DNA from: Chloroflexota bacterium
Lineage (GTDB): Bacteria > Chloroflexota > Dehalococcoidia > Tepidiformales > Tepidiformaceae
NCBI GenBank assembly: GCA_021823905.1
Contig: JAKALX010000049.1
Location: forward strand, 1-13,998
Direction: 5' to 3'
DNA: 13,998 bases
Shown here: positions 1 to 6,951 of the stretch, in pieces
Layout of the letters: each line of letters begins with the position of its first letter
How positions within the stretch are numbered: position 1 is the first letter of the stretch
Program-made: the position numbers and the translations under genes
Notes under the pieces: generated by a model
Seen by the model: the letters and a program-made list of their open reading frames with translations, nothing else
Database searches by the model: none
What the model was told of the DNA's origin: nothing

Positions 1-1
1 C

Positions 2-586
2 AACGTCAGTGAGTTTTTCCGCCAGGCCGACCGCTTCAAGGAGCTGTCGGATTCGCTCATCCCCCGTCTCGAGAAGCAGACGGGCCAACCCCTGAAGATT
101 TGGAGCGCGGGATGCTCGATCGGCTGTGAGCCCTACACCCTCGCAATCATCCTGGATGAGCTGAATCCCCGCAGCCGCCACTCGATTATCGCGACGGACG
201 TGGACATGCCCGCGCTCAACCGCGCGAAGAGCGGCACGGGTTACTTCCCGGCCGAGGTGCGCGCCGTACCCCCGGCGCTGCTCAAGCAGTACTTCGTCCA
301 TGATCCGGGCGACACGTATCGCGTCGCCGAGAGCCTGAAACGGCGAATCCAGTTCCGTCGCCACGACCTCCTCAGCGACCCCTATCCGACGGACGTCGAC
401 CTCATCCTCTGCCGGAACGTCGTCATCTACTTCACGGAACAGGCCAAGCAACACATCTACAACGGATTTGCGGCAGCCCTTCGTCCCGGCGGGGTGCTGT
501 TCGTGGGCGGCAGCGAGATGATCATGCGCTCGCACGACATCGGCTTCCGAACGGCGGGAACGAGCATGTACCAGAAGGCCGCCTAG
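2..586 (+). CDS. cheR: CheR-type chemotaxis protein methyltransferase, 3' part
   Basis: SAM-dependent enzyme that methylates glutamates on chemoreceptors in the cytoplasm, opposing CheB. The reading frame is open from base 2, so the gene enters from outside the window; 194 C-terminal residues are visible and the N-terminal helical domain (roughly 75-80 residues in the family) is missing. Visible motifs are NVSEFFR at the domain junction, the SAM-binding loop WSAGCSIGCEPYT (residues 34-46 of the fragment; CheR consensus GCSxGxEPYS), IIATDVD with the acidic residue at the end of the second strand, and the C-terminal CRNVVIYF and LRPGGVLFVGGSE. The stop codon overlaps the stop of the convergent PAP2 gene by 4 bp. 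No other chemotaxis gene is in the window; partners, if any, lie upstream. Family assignment is secure, but its receptor is unknown. Confidence 0.93.
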   Translation, partial: NVSEFFRQADRFKELSDSLIPRLEKQTGQPLKIWSAGCSIGCEPYTLAIILDELNPRSRHSIIATDVDMPALNRAKSGTGYFPAEVRAVPPALLKQYFVHDPGDTYRVAESLKRRIQFRRHDLLSDPYPTDVDLILCRNVVIYFTEQAKQHIYNGFAAALRPGGVLFVGGSEMIMRSHDIGFRTAGTSMYQKAA

Positions 587-1572
587 CGTTCCTCGGCGGG
601 CGAACCGAAATTCTGGGGTTTCACCAGGCGCCGCGACACCGCGTGGACGGCGACCGCGCATGCGATCCCGGCAAGCAGATCGAGCACGTAGTGCTCCGCG
701 AGGTATACGAGGGACACGCCCATCACCACGGTGTAGGCGAGCAGCCAGGGCGCGAGCTTGCGATAGCCGTTGTCCCGCGCCCAGAGGTACATCGCGAACG
801 TCACCGCCATGTGGATCGACGGCATCGCCGCGACGGCGTTGGGCTCCGCCAGCGGCGCCGCGAACGTCCGGTAGGTGTCGGCGCTTACCCTGCCGCCGAC
901 GAAATCCATCACCCGGTACGCCTCGCTCAGGTACCCGGTCCTCGCGGCCAGCCACGGCGGGGTGGTCGGCACCAGGAAGAACACCAGCAACCCCGCGTAC
1001 ATGATGCCCACCATGAGCGCTGCGTAGCGCGGGAAGAGATCGCGCCGGCGCACGAAAATGATCACGGCCATGAGGTGTGGCGCGATGAAGAACGACCAGT
1101 GCACCTGCACCGTCACGATGTCGAGCACGCTGACGCGCGAGACCGAGAACAGCCGCTCCTGCAGCCAGGCCGTCGGGTCGCCGCCCCGGAACACGAGGTG
1201 GTCGAAGTCGATGACATAGGAGGTCTGGATCGGGATGGCGGTCTTGCCCGCATAGGCCCGCAGGAGCGTGTAGAAGAAAATCCCGGCGACATAGACAAAC
1301 CACCAGCGCCGGGCGCGTGCCTTTCCGAGCTCGGGCAGCCAGGCAACGGCGGTGAGGGCGCAGAGCCCCCAGCCGAACCAGTAATGATCCTGCCAGATTT
1401 TCGTTGCCACGGTCGCGGTCATCGCAAGGAGCAGTCCAACCTGGACCACAACCAGCGCCCAGGACGCCAGCGAACGCACGGCGCGGGCGGACAGCAACGG
1501 TTCCGGCGACGCCAGCTCAATGGCTGCGGCTTCCGGCTCCGTCGAAGCCTCGGGGCGGGCTGAGACGCGCAT
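583..1572 (-). CDS. PAP2-family membrane protein, inositol phosphorylceramide synthase-like
   Basis: A 329-residue polytopic membrane protein of the PAP2 phosphatase/phosphotransferase superfamily, closest in style to the PAP2_3 (inositol phosphorylceramide synthase/AUR1-like) branch. Active-site signatures are PTTPPW (residues 202-207), MPSIH (250-254) and the last motif with H294 and D298 in YLAEHYVLDLL; these histidines form the phospho-enzyme and acid/base pair in the family. Several hydrophobic helices are clear (about 37-57, 68-80, 90-106, 160-174, 186-201, 273-291, 296-313). The first 30 residues are acidic, Pro/Ala-rich and probably cytosolic. It starts at ATG with only a weak upstream AGG. 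It is divergent from the flippase-like gene, about 83 bp away, suggesting shared lipid-related work. Substrate is unknown: it could be a lipid phosphatase or a head-group transferase. Confidence 0.85.
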   Translation of the reverse strand: MRVSARPEASTEPEAAAIELASPEPLLSARAVRSLASWALVVVQVGLLLAMTATVATKIWQDHYWFGWGLCALTAVAWLPELGKARARRWWFVYVAGIFFYTLLRAYAGKTAIPIQTSYVIDFDHLVFRGGDPTAWLQERLFSVSRVSVLDIVTVQVHWSFFIAPHLMAVIIFVRRRDLFPRYAALMVGIMYAGLLVFFLVPTTPPWLAARTGYLSEAYRVMDFVGGRVSADTYRTFAAPLAEPNAVAAMPSIHMAVTFAMYLWARDNGYRKLAPWLLAYTVVMGVSLVYLAEHYVLDLLAGIACAVAVHAVSRRLVKPQNFGSPAEER

Positions 1573-1655
1573 CCTGTAGAGGCTATCCGCCCCGCCCTCC
1601 TGACGGAAGCGGTAAAGTGTGGCACGCTTTCCGTCTAAAGGGACTTCTTCGGGCC

Positions 1656-2666
1656 ATGAGCATGTTGCGTTTTGCCGCCGGCCTGGTTGTCACCGTTGTT
1701 TGCGGTGCGTTGCTCCTTCGCCTCATCGACTGGTCGGCCACGGGAGCCGTCCTCTCGAGCGCGCACCCGAAGTACATCGCCTTCGCCGTCACCTGCCTCA
1801 TCCTCTCCCTCGTCGCGAAGACGGTGCGCTGGCGCCTCCTCCTTCCCTCGGCCTCGGGCGTGAGCACGCCGCGGCTCTACCGCATCCTTCACATCAGCTT
1901 CCTCCTGAACAACGTTCTGCCCGCGCGCCTCGGCGACGTCGCGCGGGTAGCAATGACCAGCAAGCAACCCGGCCTACGATTTGGCCACGTGCTTTCGTCG
2001 ATGCTCACCGAGCGGGTGACCGATTCCGTGACGCTCATCGCCGGGTTCGTGCTGGTGAGCCCGTTCTTGCCGATCCCGGACGAATACCGTGTCTGGCTGC
2101 ACTGGGCGTGGTTCTCGGTCGCCGGTCTGTGCGCGCTCGCGGTCGTCGCCGCGGTGCTGCGCCATCCGCTTGCCCGCCTCGCCACGCGGCTCGGCCTCGC
2201 CCGTTTCGTCCCCTGGAACGAACGCGTGCGCGAAGAAGCCGTTTCCTTCCGCGAAGGGTTCCGGCAGCTGTTTTCGCGGCAGCACGTAATCCGCATCTGG
2301 GGCTGGTCCTGGATGGCGTGGGTCGGAGCGTTCGCCATCAACTACATGCTGATGCAGGCGCTCGACATCGACGCTCCCGTCACGGTCGCGGTGCTCCTCA
2401 CCTGCACGACGAACCTGGCGATGCTCATCCCGTCGTCGCCGGGCTATGTGGGCGTCTTCCACGCGGCCGCCACCCTGTCGCTGCTGCCGTTCGACGTTGG
2501 CCCCAGCCGCGCCCTCAGCTTCGCCATCCTGGCCCACCTGGTAAACGTGGTCCCCGTCAGCCTACTCGGTGCTGCCTTCCTCCTCATCGGCCGGGAGAGC
2601 ATCGGCGTCAGCATGCGTAACTGGCGGCGCCGCCCGGCGCTCGAAGAGGTTCCCATCGCGGACTAG
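1656..2666 (+). CDS. LPG synthase TM / flippase-like domain membrane protein (UPF0104)
   Basis: A 336-residue integral membrane protein of the lysylphosphatidylglycerol_synthase_TM family (the MprF flippase half, also AglD-like). Members are thought to move or modify lipids or lipid-linked sugars; there is no C-terminal aminoacyl transferase domain here, so it is not a full MprF. Signatures seen are NNVLPARLGDVARV (residues 85-98) and the C-terminal IPSSPGYVGVFHAA (258-271), with about eight hydrophobic segments and a basic tail (RNWRRR). The frame stays open upstream to about 1404, but that part is antisense to the PAP2 gene and Arg/Pro-rich. ATG 1656 begins family-like sequence and follows AAAGGGA about 12 bp upstream. 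ATG 1662 is a possible alternative. The stop lies 4 bp from the convergent ridA-like stop. Confidence 0.87.
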   Translation: MSMLRFAAGLVVTVVCGALLLRLIDWSATGAVLSSAHPKYIAFAVTCLILSLVAKTVRWRLLLPSASGVSTPRLYRILHISFLLNNVLPARLGDVARVAMTSKQPGLRFGHVLSSMLTERVTDSVTLIAGFVLVSPFLPIPDEYRVWLHWAWFSVAGLCALAVVAAVLRHPLARLATRLGLARFVPWNERVREEAVSFREGFRQLFSRQHVIRIWGWSWMAWVGAFAINYMLMQALDIDAPVTVAVLLTCTTNLAMLIPSSPGYVGVFHAAATLSLLPFDVGPSRALSFAILAHLVNVVPVSLLGAAFLLIGRESIGVSMRNWRRRPALEEVPIAD

Positions 2667-2670
2667 CGCC

Positions 2671-3054
2671 TCACGAGCCCGCGCCGACCACCGCCGTCAC
2701 GTCGATTTCGATCTGGAACTCGGGGAATGCCAGGCCCTTCACGACGACCATGGTCGTGGCCGGGAACGGGGGCTTCAGAAAGTCGTTCCGGAGCGCAGCC
2801 GTCTTGGCCCAGCAATCCGGGTCGGTGGTGTAGACGGTGACTTTCACGATGTCGGCCATCGTCGCGCCGGCGTACGCGAGCAGGCTGCGAACATTCGTGA
2901 ACGCCTCCCGCGCCTGCGCCTCGAGTCCCTCGGCTCGGCTCACCTGTCCCGAACAGTAAACGGTGTCGCCCGTGCGGACCGCCTGCGAGAAGCCCCGGGC
3001 AGGGGCGTTCATGAGGAACGGCGGGTTGATGGCCAGCTTGCGCGTTTCGGACAC
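2671..3054 (-). CDS. RidA/YjgF/UK114-family protein lacking the canonical arginine
   Basis: A 127-residue single-domain protein of the Rid (YjgF/YER057c/UK114) superfamily. Archetypal RidA hydrolyses reactive enamine/imine intermediates such as 2-aminoacrylate in a cytosolic trimer. Family marks are GFSQAVRTGDTVYCSGQV near residues 21-38, FTNVRSLLAYAG (52-63) and IVKVTVY (69-75). At the active-site strand the sequence reads FPATTMVVV (97-105), so Thr100 sits where RidA has its essential Arg (E. coli Arg105), and the nearby EIE is EID. It is therefore probably one of the Rid subfamilies without the standard deaminase activity. GTG start at 3054 is supported by a run of G followed by AGAAC just upstream on this strand. 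It lies 75 bp downstream of the methyltransferase gene on the same strand and may be co-transcribed with it. Confidence 0.88.
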   Translation of the reverse strand: MSETRKLAINPPFLMNAPARGFSQAVRTGDTVYCSGQVSRAEGLEAQAREAFTNVRSLLAYAGATMADIVKVTVYTTDPDCWAKTAALRNDFLKPPFPATTMVVVKGLAFPEFQIEIDVTAVVGAGS

Positions 3055-3129
3055 GTTCTCCCCCCAGTCGCCTGCAAATCTCGCGGCAACTCTAAACCAT
3101 CGAGAGCCGGATGCGATGCGCCCGGCTGT

Positions 3130-3966
3130 TCAGCGCGGCCGCCAGGAAACGACACCGAGCGGGGCGGGCTCACGCGTGAGTGCGAAGCCGCCGTCTTGCT
3201 CGGTAACCAGCGTTGCCGCCAGCTCCTGCAGCCGCTGGTCCTTCGCGCCACCCGGCTCGATGAAGAGCTGCTGGCGAAGGAACCCGAGCGCCACCTCCCG
3301 CGACGGGTAGCGCATCGGCGGCCGCTCGGCGAGGCGCACTTCGAACAGGCGTCCGCGCGCAAGCAGCACCGACAGGAATTCCGGCAACCCCGGAAGCGGG
3401 ATTCGCTCCTCGCCGTGCACGAGCGGCCAGGCCGGCTCGGCTACCGAGGACGGCGCGCGGGCCATCAGGATCGCGACGCAGAGGCGCTCCGCCGACTCCT
3501 CCAGGGGATCGAGGAACGCGCCGAGGTCCTCGATGTCATAGCTGACGTGAGCAATGAGGGCCGCATCAGCAGTTGGACGCTCCGGAAGCGGCCATCGTCC
3601 CCGCGCGATCCTGATGTTGTGGATGCCGGTTTCCTCCATCGACTCCTGGAGCACGCCCAGCATGGACTCCGAGGCGTCGACCGCGATCACCTCTCGCGTC
3701 AACAGCGCGAGGGGCAGCGCGTACCGTCCGCCACCGGCGCCGACGTCGAGCCAGGTCTCGCCGGGTATCACCAGGCTGCGAAGGTGCTCGAGCGCCGGCT
3801 CGTCAGCGCGGCGAGGGTCCGCTTTGAACGCGCTCGCCACCGGGGCATAGAAATCGGGCCGCTCCGGGGCTTCTCGCAAGCGTTCGGCCTGCTCGCGGTT
3901 GCCGCGCACTCGCGCTGCCCAGGCTGCCAGTACCTCGTCGGTCGAGGGTCGAAGGGCGTCGAACAT
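3130..3966 (-). CDS. Class I SAM-dependent methyltransferase
   Basis: A 278-residue cytosolic protein with a Rossmann-like methyltransferase core. Motif I is LDVGAGGGRYALPLA (residues 73-87), followed by the acidic SAM-ribose contact at D97 in EVIAVDASESML and a hydrophobic stretch with ALIAHVSYDIED (136-147) typical of the region after motif II/III. The first 65 residues look like a helical N-terminal cap. I cannot name its substrate: the family includes small-molecule and RNA methylases. ATG 3966 has GGGAGA about 6 bp upstream on this strand. It is divergent from the rhodanese gene across about 136 bp, and upstream of the Rid-like gene on the same strand. Confidence 0.85.
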   Translation of the reverse strand: MFDALRPSTDEVLAAWAARVRGNREQAERLREAPERPDFYAPVASAFKADPRRADEPALEHLRSLVIPGETWLDVGAGGGRYALPLALLTREVIAVDASESMLGVLQESMEETGIHNIRIARGRWPLPERPTADAALIAHVSYDIEDLGAFLDPLEESAERLCVAILMARAPSSVAEPAWPLVHGEERIPLPGLPEFLSVLLARGRLFEVRLAERPPMRYPSREVALGFLRQQLFIEPGGAKDQRLQELAATLVTEQDGGFALTREPAPLGVVSWRPR

Positions 3967-4089
3967 GGAAGTCTCCCGGCGGTGATACTGCCACCGTACC
4001 GTGCTCGATCCGGGAGGGAAACGCCACGCGGAGTTGGCGCTCTGGCGGCAGGTTCGGCTACGCTATTCTCAAGTAGATTGGTCAACAAT

Positions 4090-4096
4090 AGGAGGA
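4090..4096 (+). promoter_or_regulatory. Ribosome binding site that fixes a GTG start
   Basis: AGGAGGA lies 6 bp before GTG 4103 and fixes that codon as the rhodanese start, in preference to an upstream in-frame ATG at 4001 that would add non-homologous sequence. Confidence 0.8.
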
Positions 4097-4102
4097 ATCA
4101 CC

Positions 4103-4453
4103 GTGGCGACGAAGGACCCGCGCGAGCCGTTTACACGCATCTCTGTCCAGGAAGCCCGCGAGAAGTTGGACGCCGGGCTGGCGGTTATGGTCGACGTTCG
4201 CGAGCCCAACGAATACGTCGAAGTCCATGCCAGGGGCGTTCGCCTCATCCCCGTCAACTCCGTCATGAACGAGGTGAAGCAGATCCGCGACCTCGCCGGC
4301 GACAAAGAGGTCCTGTTCATCTGCCGTTCTGGCCAGCGAAGCGCGCTGGCGGCCGAGTTCGCGGTTGCGGCAGGCCTGAGCGAGTTGCCGCTGTACAACG
4401 TGGAGGGCGGGACCCAGGCCTGGGTGGCGGCGGGCTTGCCGACCGGCGACTGA
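4103..4453 (+). CDS. Single-domain rhodanese-like protein
   Basis: A 116-residue cytosolic rhodanese domain; family members carry sulfane sulfur on an active-site cysteine as a persulfide and pass it to acceptors. The active-site loop CRSGQRS spans residues 74-80 with Cys74 as the persulfide carrier, preceded by VLFI. The N-terminal DVREPNEY (31-38) and the C-terminal NVEGGTQAW (99-107) are standard rhodanese marks. The usual GHI motif is replaced by HARG. The GTG start follows a very strong AGGAGGA site. A loose promoter (TTGGCG near 4034, TACGCT near 4059, 19 bp apart) may lie in the divergent gap; this is weak. It is upstream of the liv operon, but the strong promoter at 4540 makes that operon separate. 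The sulfur acceptor is unknown. Confidence 0.92.
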   Translation: MATKDPREPFTRISVQEAREKLDAGLAVMVDVREPNEYVEVHARGVRLIPVNSVMNEVKQIRDLAGDKEVLFICRSGQRSALAAEFAVAAGLSELPLYNVEGGTQAWVAAGLPTGD

Positions 4454-4539
4454 GCGGGCAAGCACCGCCTGTTCGCGACGCTGGCTCCGCTGAGCCGGCC
4501 GCGCCGCACTGGCCGGTCTCGCGGCAAGGTAATCAATCC

Positions 4540-4568
4540 TTGACGCTAGCCGGTACGAAACCTAGGAT
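4540..4568 (+). promoter_or_regulatory. Sigma-70-type promoter of the liv operon
   Basis: TTGACG at 4540-4545 and TAGGAT at 4563-4568 are separated by exactly 17 bp, close to the consensus for the housekeeping sigma factor. Transcription should start near 4575, giving a leader of about 60 nt before the livK TTG start. The preceding gap (4454-4539) has two GC-only inverted repeats (4481-4498 and 4495-4516) without a T-run, so I do not call a terminator for the rhodanese gene there. Confidence 0.72.
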
Positions 4569-4624
4569 TCGCGCCGACTGCGTACTGGTCGAATTCTACG
4601 CGTGGTACGTGGGGGGAGATTCCT

Positions 4625-4632
4625 GAGGAGGG
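4625..4632 (+). promoter_or_regulatory. livK ribosome binding site
   Basis: GAGGAGGG lies 5 bp before TTG 4638. This selects the TTG as start over the in-frame GTG at 4602, which would place the Shine-Dalgarno sequence inside the coding region and add charged residues before the signal peptide. Confidence 0.8.
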
Positions 4633-4637
4633 ATTCG

Positions 4638-5891
4638 TTGGGCACAAAGCGAACATTGTTGCGCTTCGGTCTCGGGTTGGCGGCACTCGCGGGGCTGGCG
4701 GCCATCGCCACCGCCTGCAGCGGCGACGACTCGAGCTCGAAGAGCACCGCAACCGGCGGCAGCGCTGGGTTCACAGCAGCGGGCTACAAGGCCGCCGGAC
4801 TCGACCAGGCGAAGAACGTCACCGTCGATGCCGGCGCCAACATCAAGATCGGCATCTCCAGCGCGCTCTCGGGCGACGTGAAGAGCCTTGGCCTTCCCAT
4901 CGCCGATTCAGCGGCAGCGGCCGGCGACGGCGTGACCATCGCGGGGCACAAGCTCGAATTCGTCCGCGAGGACGATCTCTGCACGCCGGAAGGCGGCCCA
5001 GCGGCGGCGGACAGGCTCGTGAAGGCCGGCATCGTGGCGGCCGTCGGCCCGATCTGCTCCGGCGGCACCCGCGCCTCTCTGGCCATTTATGACAAGGCCG
5101 GCATCACTCACATCTCTCCGTCGGCAACGGCCGGCGACCTGACGACCCCGGCCCGCCCAGAAGGTCCGTACGTCACCTTCTTCCGCGTCCCGGTCCTCAA
5201 CTCCGACGAAGCCAACGCCCAGGCCAAGTTCTCGATCGGCACGATCAAGGCCAAGAAGGCGTTCGTCGTCTTCGACACCGACGACTACGGCAAGGACCTT
5301 AGCCAGCAATTCCAGAACTTCTTCAAGGCGCAGGGCGGCACGATCGTCGGCAGCCCGGCCGGCTATGAGAAGAAGCAGACCGACTTCAAGTCGATCATCG
5401 CCAACATCAAGGCCGCCAAGCCCGACATGGTCTACATGGCCGGCTTCTACGCCGAGGCGACGCCGTTCCTTCAGCAGCTCCGCGCCGACGCCGACCTCAA
5501 GTCCCTGCCCTTCATGGGCGGCGACGGGATCAAGAACGACGAACTCCTGACGGGCGCCAAGGACGCGGCCGAGAACGCCTACCTCGCACTGCCCGGCACC
5601 ACCGGCCCGAAGTTCGCCGACTACAAGGCGAAGTACAAGGACGCCGACAGCGCCACCTTCGGCCCCGAGGCGTGGGACTGCGCGACGATCATCATCGACG
5701 CCCTCAAGAAGGTCGCCAAGGACAACGGCGGCAAGCTGACGATCGACCTCAAGGCCCTTAACGAGGCAATCAAGAACACCGACATCGATGGCGCCTCGGG
5801 GCACATCAAGTTCGGCAACAACGGTGACCGCGCCGGCGCGATCGTCCGCTTCTTCCAGGTGAAGAGCGGCAAGTACGTCGAGATCAAATAG
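4638..5891 (+). CDS. livK: Branched-chain amino acid ABC transporter substrate-binding lipoprotein
   Basis: A 417-residue extracytoplasmic binding protein (periplasmic-binding-protein type 1, Peripla_BP_6) that captures the substrate for the LivHMGF importer. The N-terminus has the MGTKR basic start, a hydrophobic core (residues 7-25) and a lipobox-like ATAC with Cys27, followed by a Ser/Asp/Gly-rich linker, so it is likely a membrane-anchored lipoprotein. The mature domain starts near residue 69 (IKIGISSALSGD) and includes VAAVGPICSGGTRAS, GITHISPSAT, KKAFVVFDTDDYGKDL and DMVYMAGFYAEA, all in the order expected for LivK/AmiC-like proteins. The TTG start is set by GAGGAGGG 5 bp upstream. It is first in the operon, behind a strong promoter and before two hairpins, consistent with high expression. 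The exact ligand (Leu/Ile/Val, urea or an amide) cannot be read from sequence. Confidence 0.93.
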   Translation: MGTKRTLLRFGLGLAALAGLAAIATACSGDDSSSKSTATGGSAGFTAAGYKAAGLDQAKNVTVDAGANIKIGISSALSGDVKSLGLPIADSAAAAGDGVTIAGHKLEFVREDDLCTPEGGPAAADRLVKAGIVAAVGPICSGGTRASLAIYDKAGITHISPSATAGDLTTPARPEGPYVTFFRVPVLNSDEANAQAKFSIGTIKAKKAFVVFDTDDYGKDLSQQFQNFFKAQGGTIVGSPAGYEKKQTDFKSIIANIKAAKPDMVYMAGFYAEATPFLQQLRADADLKSLPFMGGDGIKNDELLTGAKDAAENAYLALPGTTGPKFADYKAKYKDADSATFGPEAWDCATIIIDALKKVAKDNGGKLTIDLKALNEAIKNTDIDGASGHIKFGNNGDRAGAIVRFFQVKSGKYVEIK

Positions 5892-5913
5892 TCCGGCGGT
5901 GAAACGCCGGACT
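5890..5913 (+). other. Hairpin at the livK stop codon
   Basis: A perfect 9-bp inverted repeat, AGTCCGGCG and CGCCGGACT, with a 6-nt loop. It begins inside the livK stop codon and has no T-run after it. It may protect the 3' end of a livK-only message from exonucleases, as known for hairpins behind other binding-protein genes. That role is an inference. Confidence 0.6.
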
Positions 5914-5927
5914 CCATGAATTCGAAC

Positions 5928-5962
5928 GGGAGAGGTCACCTCGGGGCCTCTCCCATTTTTCT
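5928..5962 (+). terminator. Intrinsic terminator / attenuator between livK and livH
   Basis: GGGAGAGG (5928-5935) pairs with CCTCTCCC (5947-5954) around an 11-nt loop and is followed at once by ATTTTTCT. This is a standard Rho-independent layout. The next four genes have no clear promoter of their own in the 30 bp that remain, so partial read-through is expected. Confidence 0.72.
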
Positions 5963-5991
5963 GAGCTGAGCCTGCCGGAGGCGTTCGGCGC

Positions 5992-6951
5992 ATGAGCATC
6001 CTCTTCCTGACCACGCCCGAGTTCTGGTTCGACCAGATCGTCAACGGCCTGACGACGGGGAGCATCTACGCCCTGGTCGCCCTCGGCTACACGATGGTCT
6101 ACGGCGTGCTCCAACTCATCAACTTCGCCCACGGCGAAGTGTTTATGATCGGCGCGTTCGCCGGCTACGGCGTGCTCCTCGCGCTCGGAGGCCAGGACAT
6201 CTCCGGCGTCATGATCGTGGTCGCGCTGGTTCTCGCACTGATCGCCGCGGGTCTCGCCTCCGGGGCCACGGCGATCGCGATCGAGCGCCTCGCCTACCGC
6301 CCGCTCCGCAACGCCCCGCGACTCGCTCCGCTGATCAGCGCCATCGGCGTCAGCGTTTTCCTCAGCCACCTCGTCGACGACGGCTTCCTCAACGGCGAGA
6401 CGAAGCACTACGACCAGATCTTTCCCGCCGGCAAGCTGAGCCTTGGCGCCCTGAACGTCAGCTATCTGCAACTCTTCCTGATGGGCGCGTCGCTCGCGAT
6501 GATGGCCGTCCTTTACTGGATCATCCAGCGCACGAAGCTGGGCCGCTCGATACGCGCCGTCGCCGAAAGCCGCGATAACGCGGCGCTTATGGGCGTCGAC
6601 GTGAACCGCGCGATCGTCGCGACGTTCGCGCTCGGCGCGATCATGGCCGGCTTCGCCGGCGTGCTCTACGGCCTGTTCTTCAGCAGCATCCGCGGGAGCA
6701 TGGGGTTCATCCCCGGGATCAAGGCATTCACCGCCGCGGTCCTCGGCGGGATCGGGAGCATCCCCGGCGCGGTCGTGGGCGGTTATTTCCTGGGCCTGGC
6801 CGAAACCGTCGGCCGCGAGCTCCTCAACGAGATCCCCGGCGTGAACCTGCCGAACGAATGGAAGGACGTCGTCGCCTTCGCGCTCCTCGTGCTCGTCCTG
6901 ATCTTCAGGCCGACCGGCATCTTCACCCAGCAGGAGGGCAAGCGTGCGTAG
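5992..6951 (+). CDS. livH: Branched-chain amino acid ABC transporter permease LivH
   Basis: A 319-residue inner-membrane permease, one half of the LivH/LivM translocation channel. The N-terminal NGLTTGSIYALVALGYTMVY (residues 18-37) and LINFAHGEVFMIGAF (42-56) are diagnostic for LivH. The cytoplasmic coupling loop, which contacts the ATPases, is seen as GRSIRAVAESRDNAALMGVD (185-204). Multiple hydrophobic helices continue to the end, with the usual GIGSIPGAVVGGYFLG and IFRPTGIF near the C-terminus. ATG 5992 has CCGGAGG about 10 bp upstream. Its 3' end overlaps the livM start by 8 bp, so the two are translationally coupled. Length is a little above the family norm of about 300. Confidence 0.95.
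   Translation: MSILFLTTPEFWFDQIVNGLTTGSIYALVALGYTMVYGVLQLINFAHGEVFMIGAFAGYGVLLALGGQDISGVMIVVALVLALIAAGLASGATAIAIERLAYRPLRNAPRLAPLISAIGVSVFLSHLVDDGFLNGETKHYDQIFPAGKLSLGALNVSYLQLFLMGASLAMMAVLYWIIQRTKLGRSIRAVAESRDNAALMGVDVNRAIVATFALGAIMAGFAGVLYGLFFSSIRGSMGFIPGIKAFTAAVLGGIGSIPGAVVGGYFLGLAETVGRELLNEIPGVNLPNEWKDVVAFALLVLVLIFRPTGIFTQQEGKRA
6932..6938 (+). promoter_or_regulatory. livM ribosome binding site inside livH
   Basis: AGGAGGG lies within the last codons of livH, 5 bp before GTG 6944, and supports that GTG as the livM start. Confidence 0.7.

Noticed and set aside
643..1563. A 306-codon open frame on the plus strand opposite the PAP2 gene.
   Set aside because: Composition is His/Arg/Gly-rich without motifs, and it mirrors a clear membrane-protein gene; it is a GC-rich antisense shadow.
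4481..4516. Two GC-rich inverted repeats after the rhodanese gene, considered as a terminator.
   Set aside because: Stems are 6-7 bp with no T-run, and such repeats are common by chance at this G+C.
2569..4626. A 685-codon plus-strand open frame spanning the RidA, methyltransferase and rhodanese genes.
   Set aside because: It runs antisense to two recognised genes and out of frame through a third, with Arg-rich low-complexity sequence and no domain.
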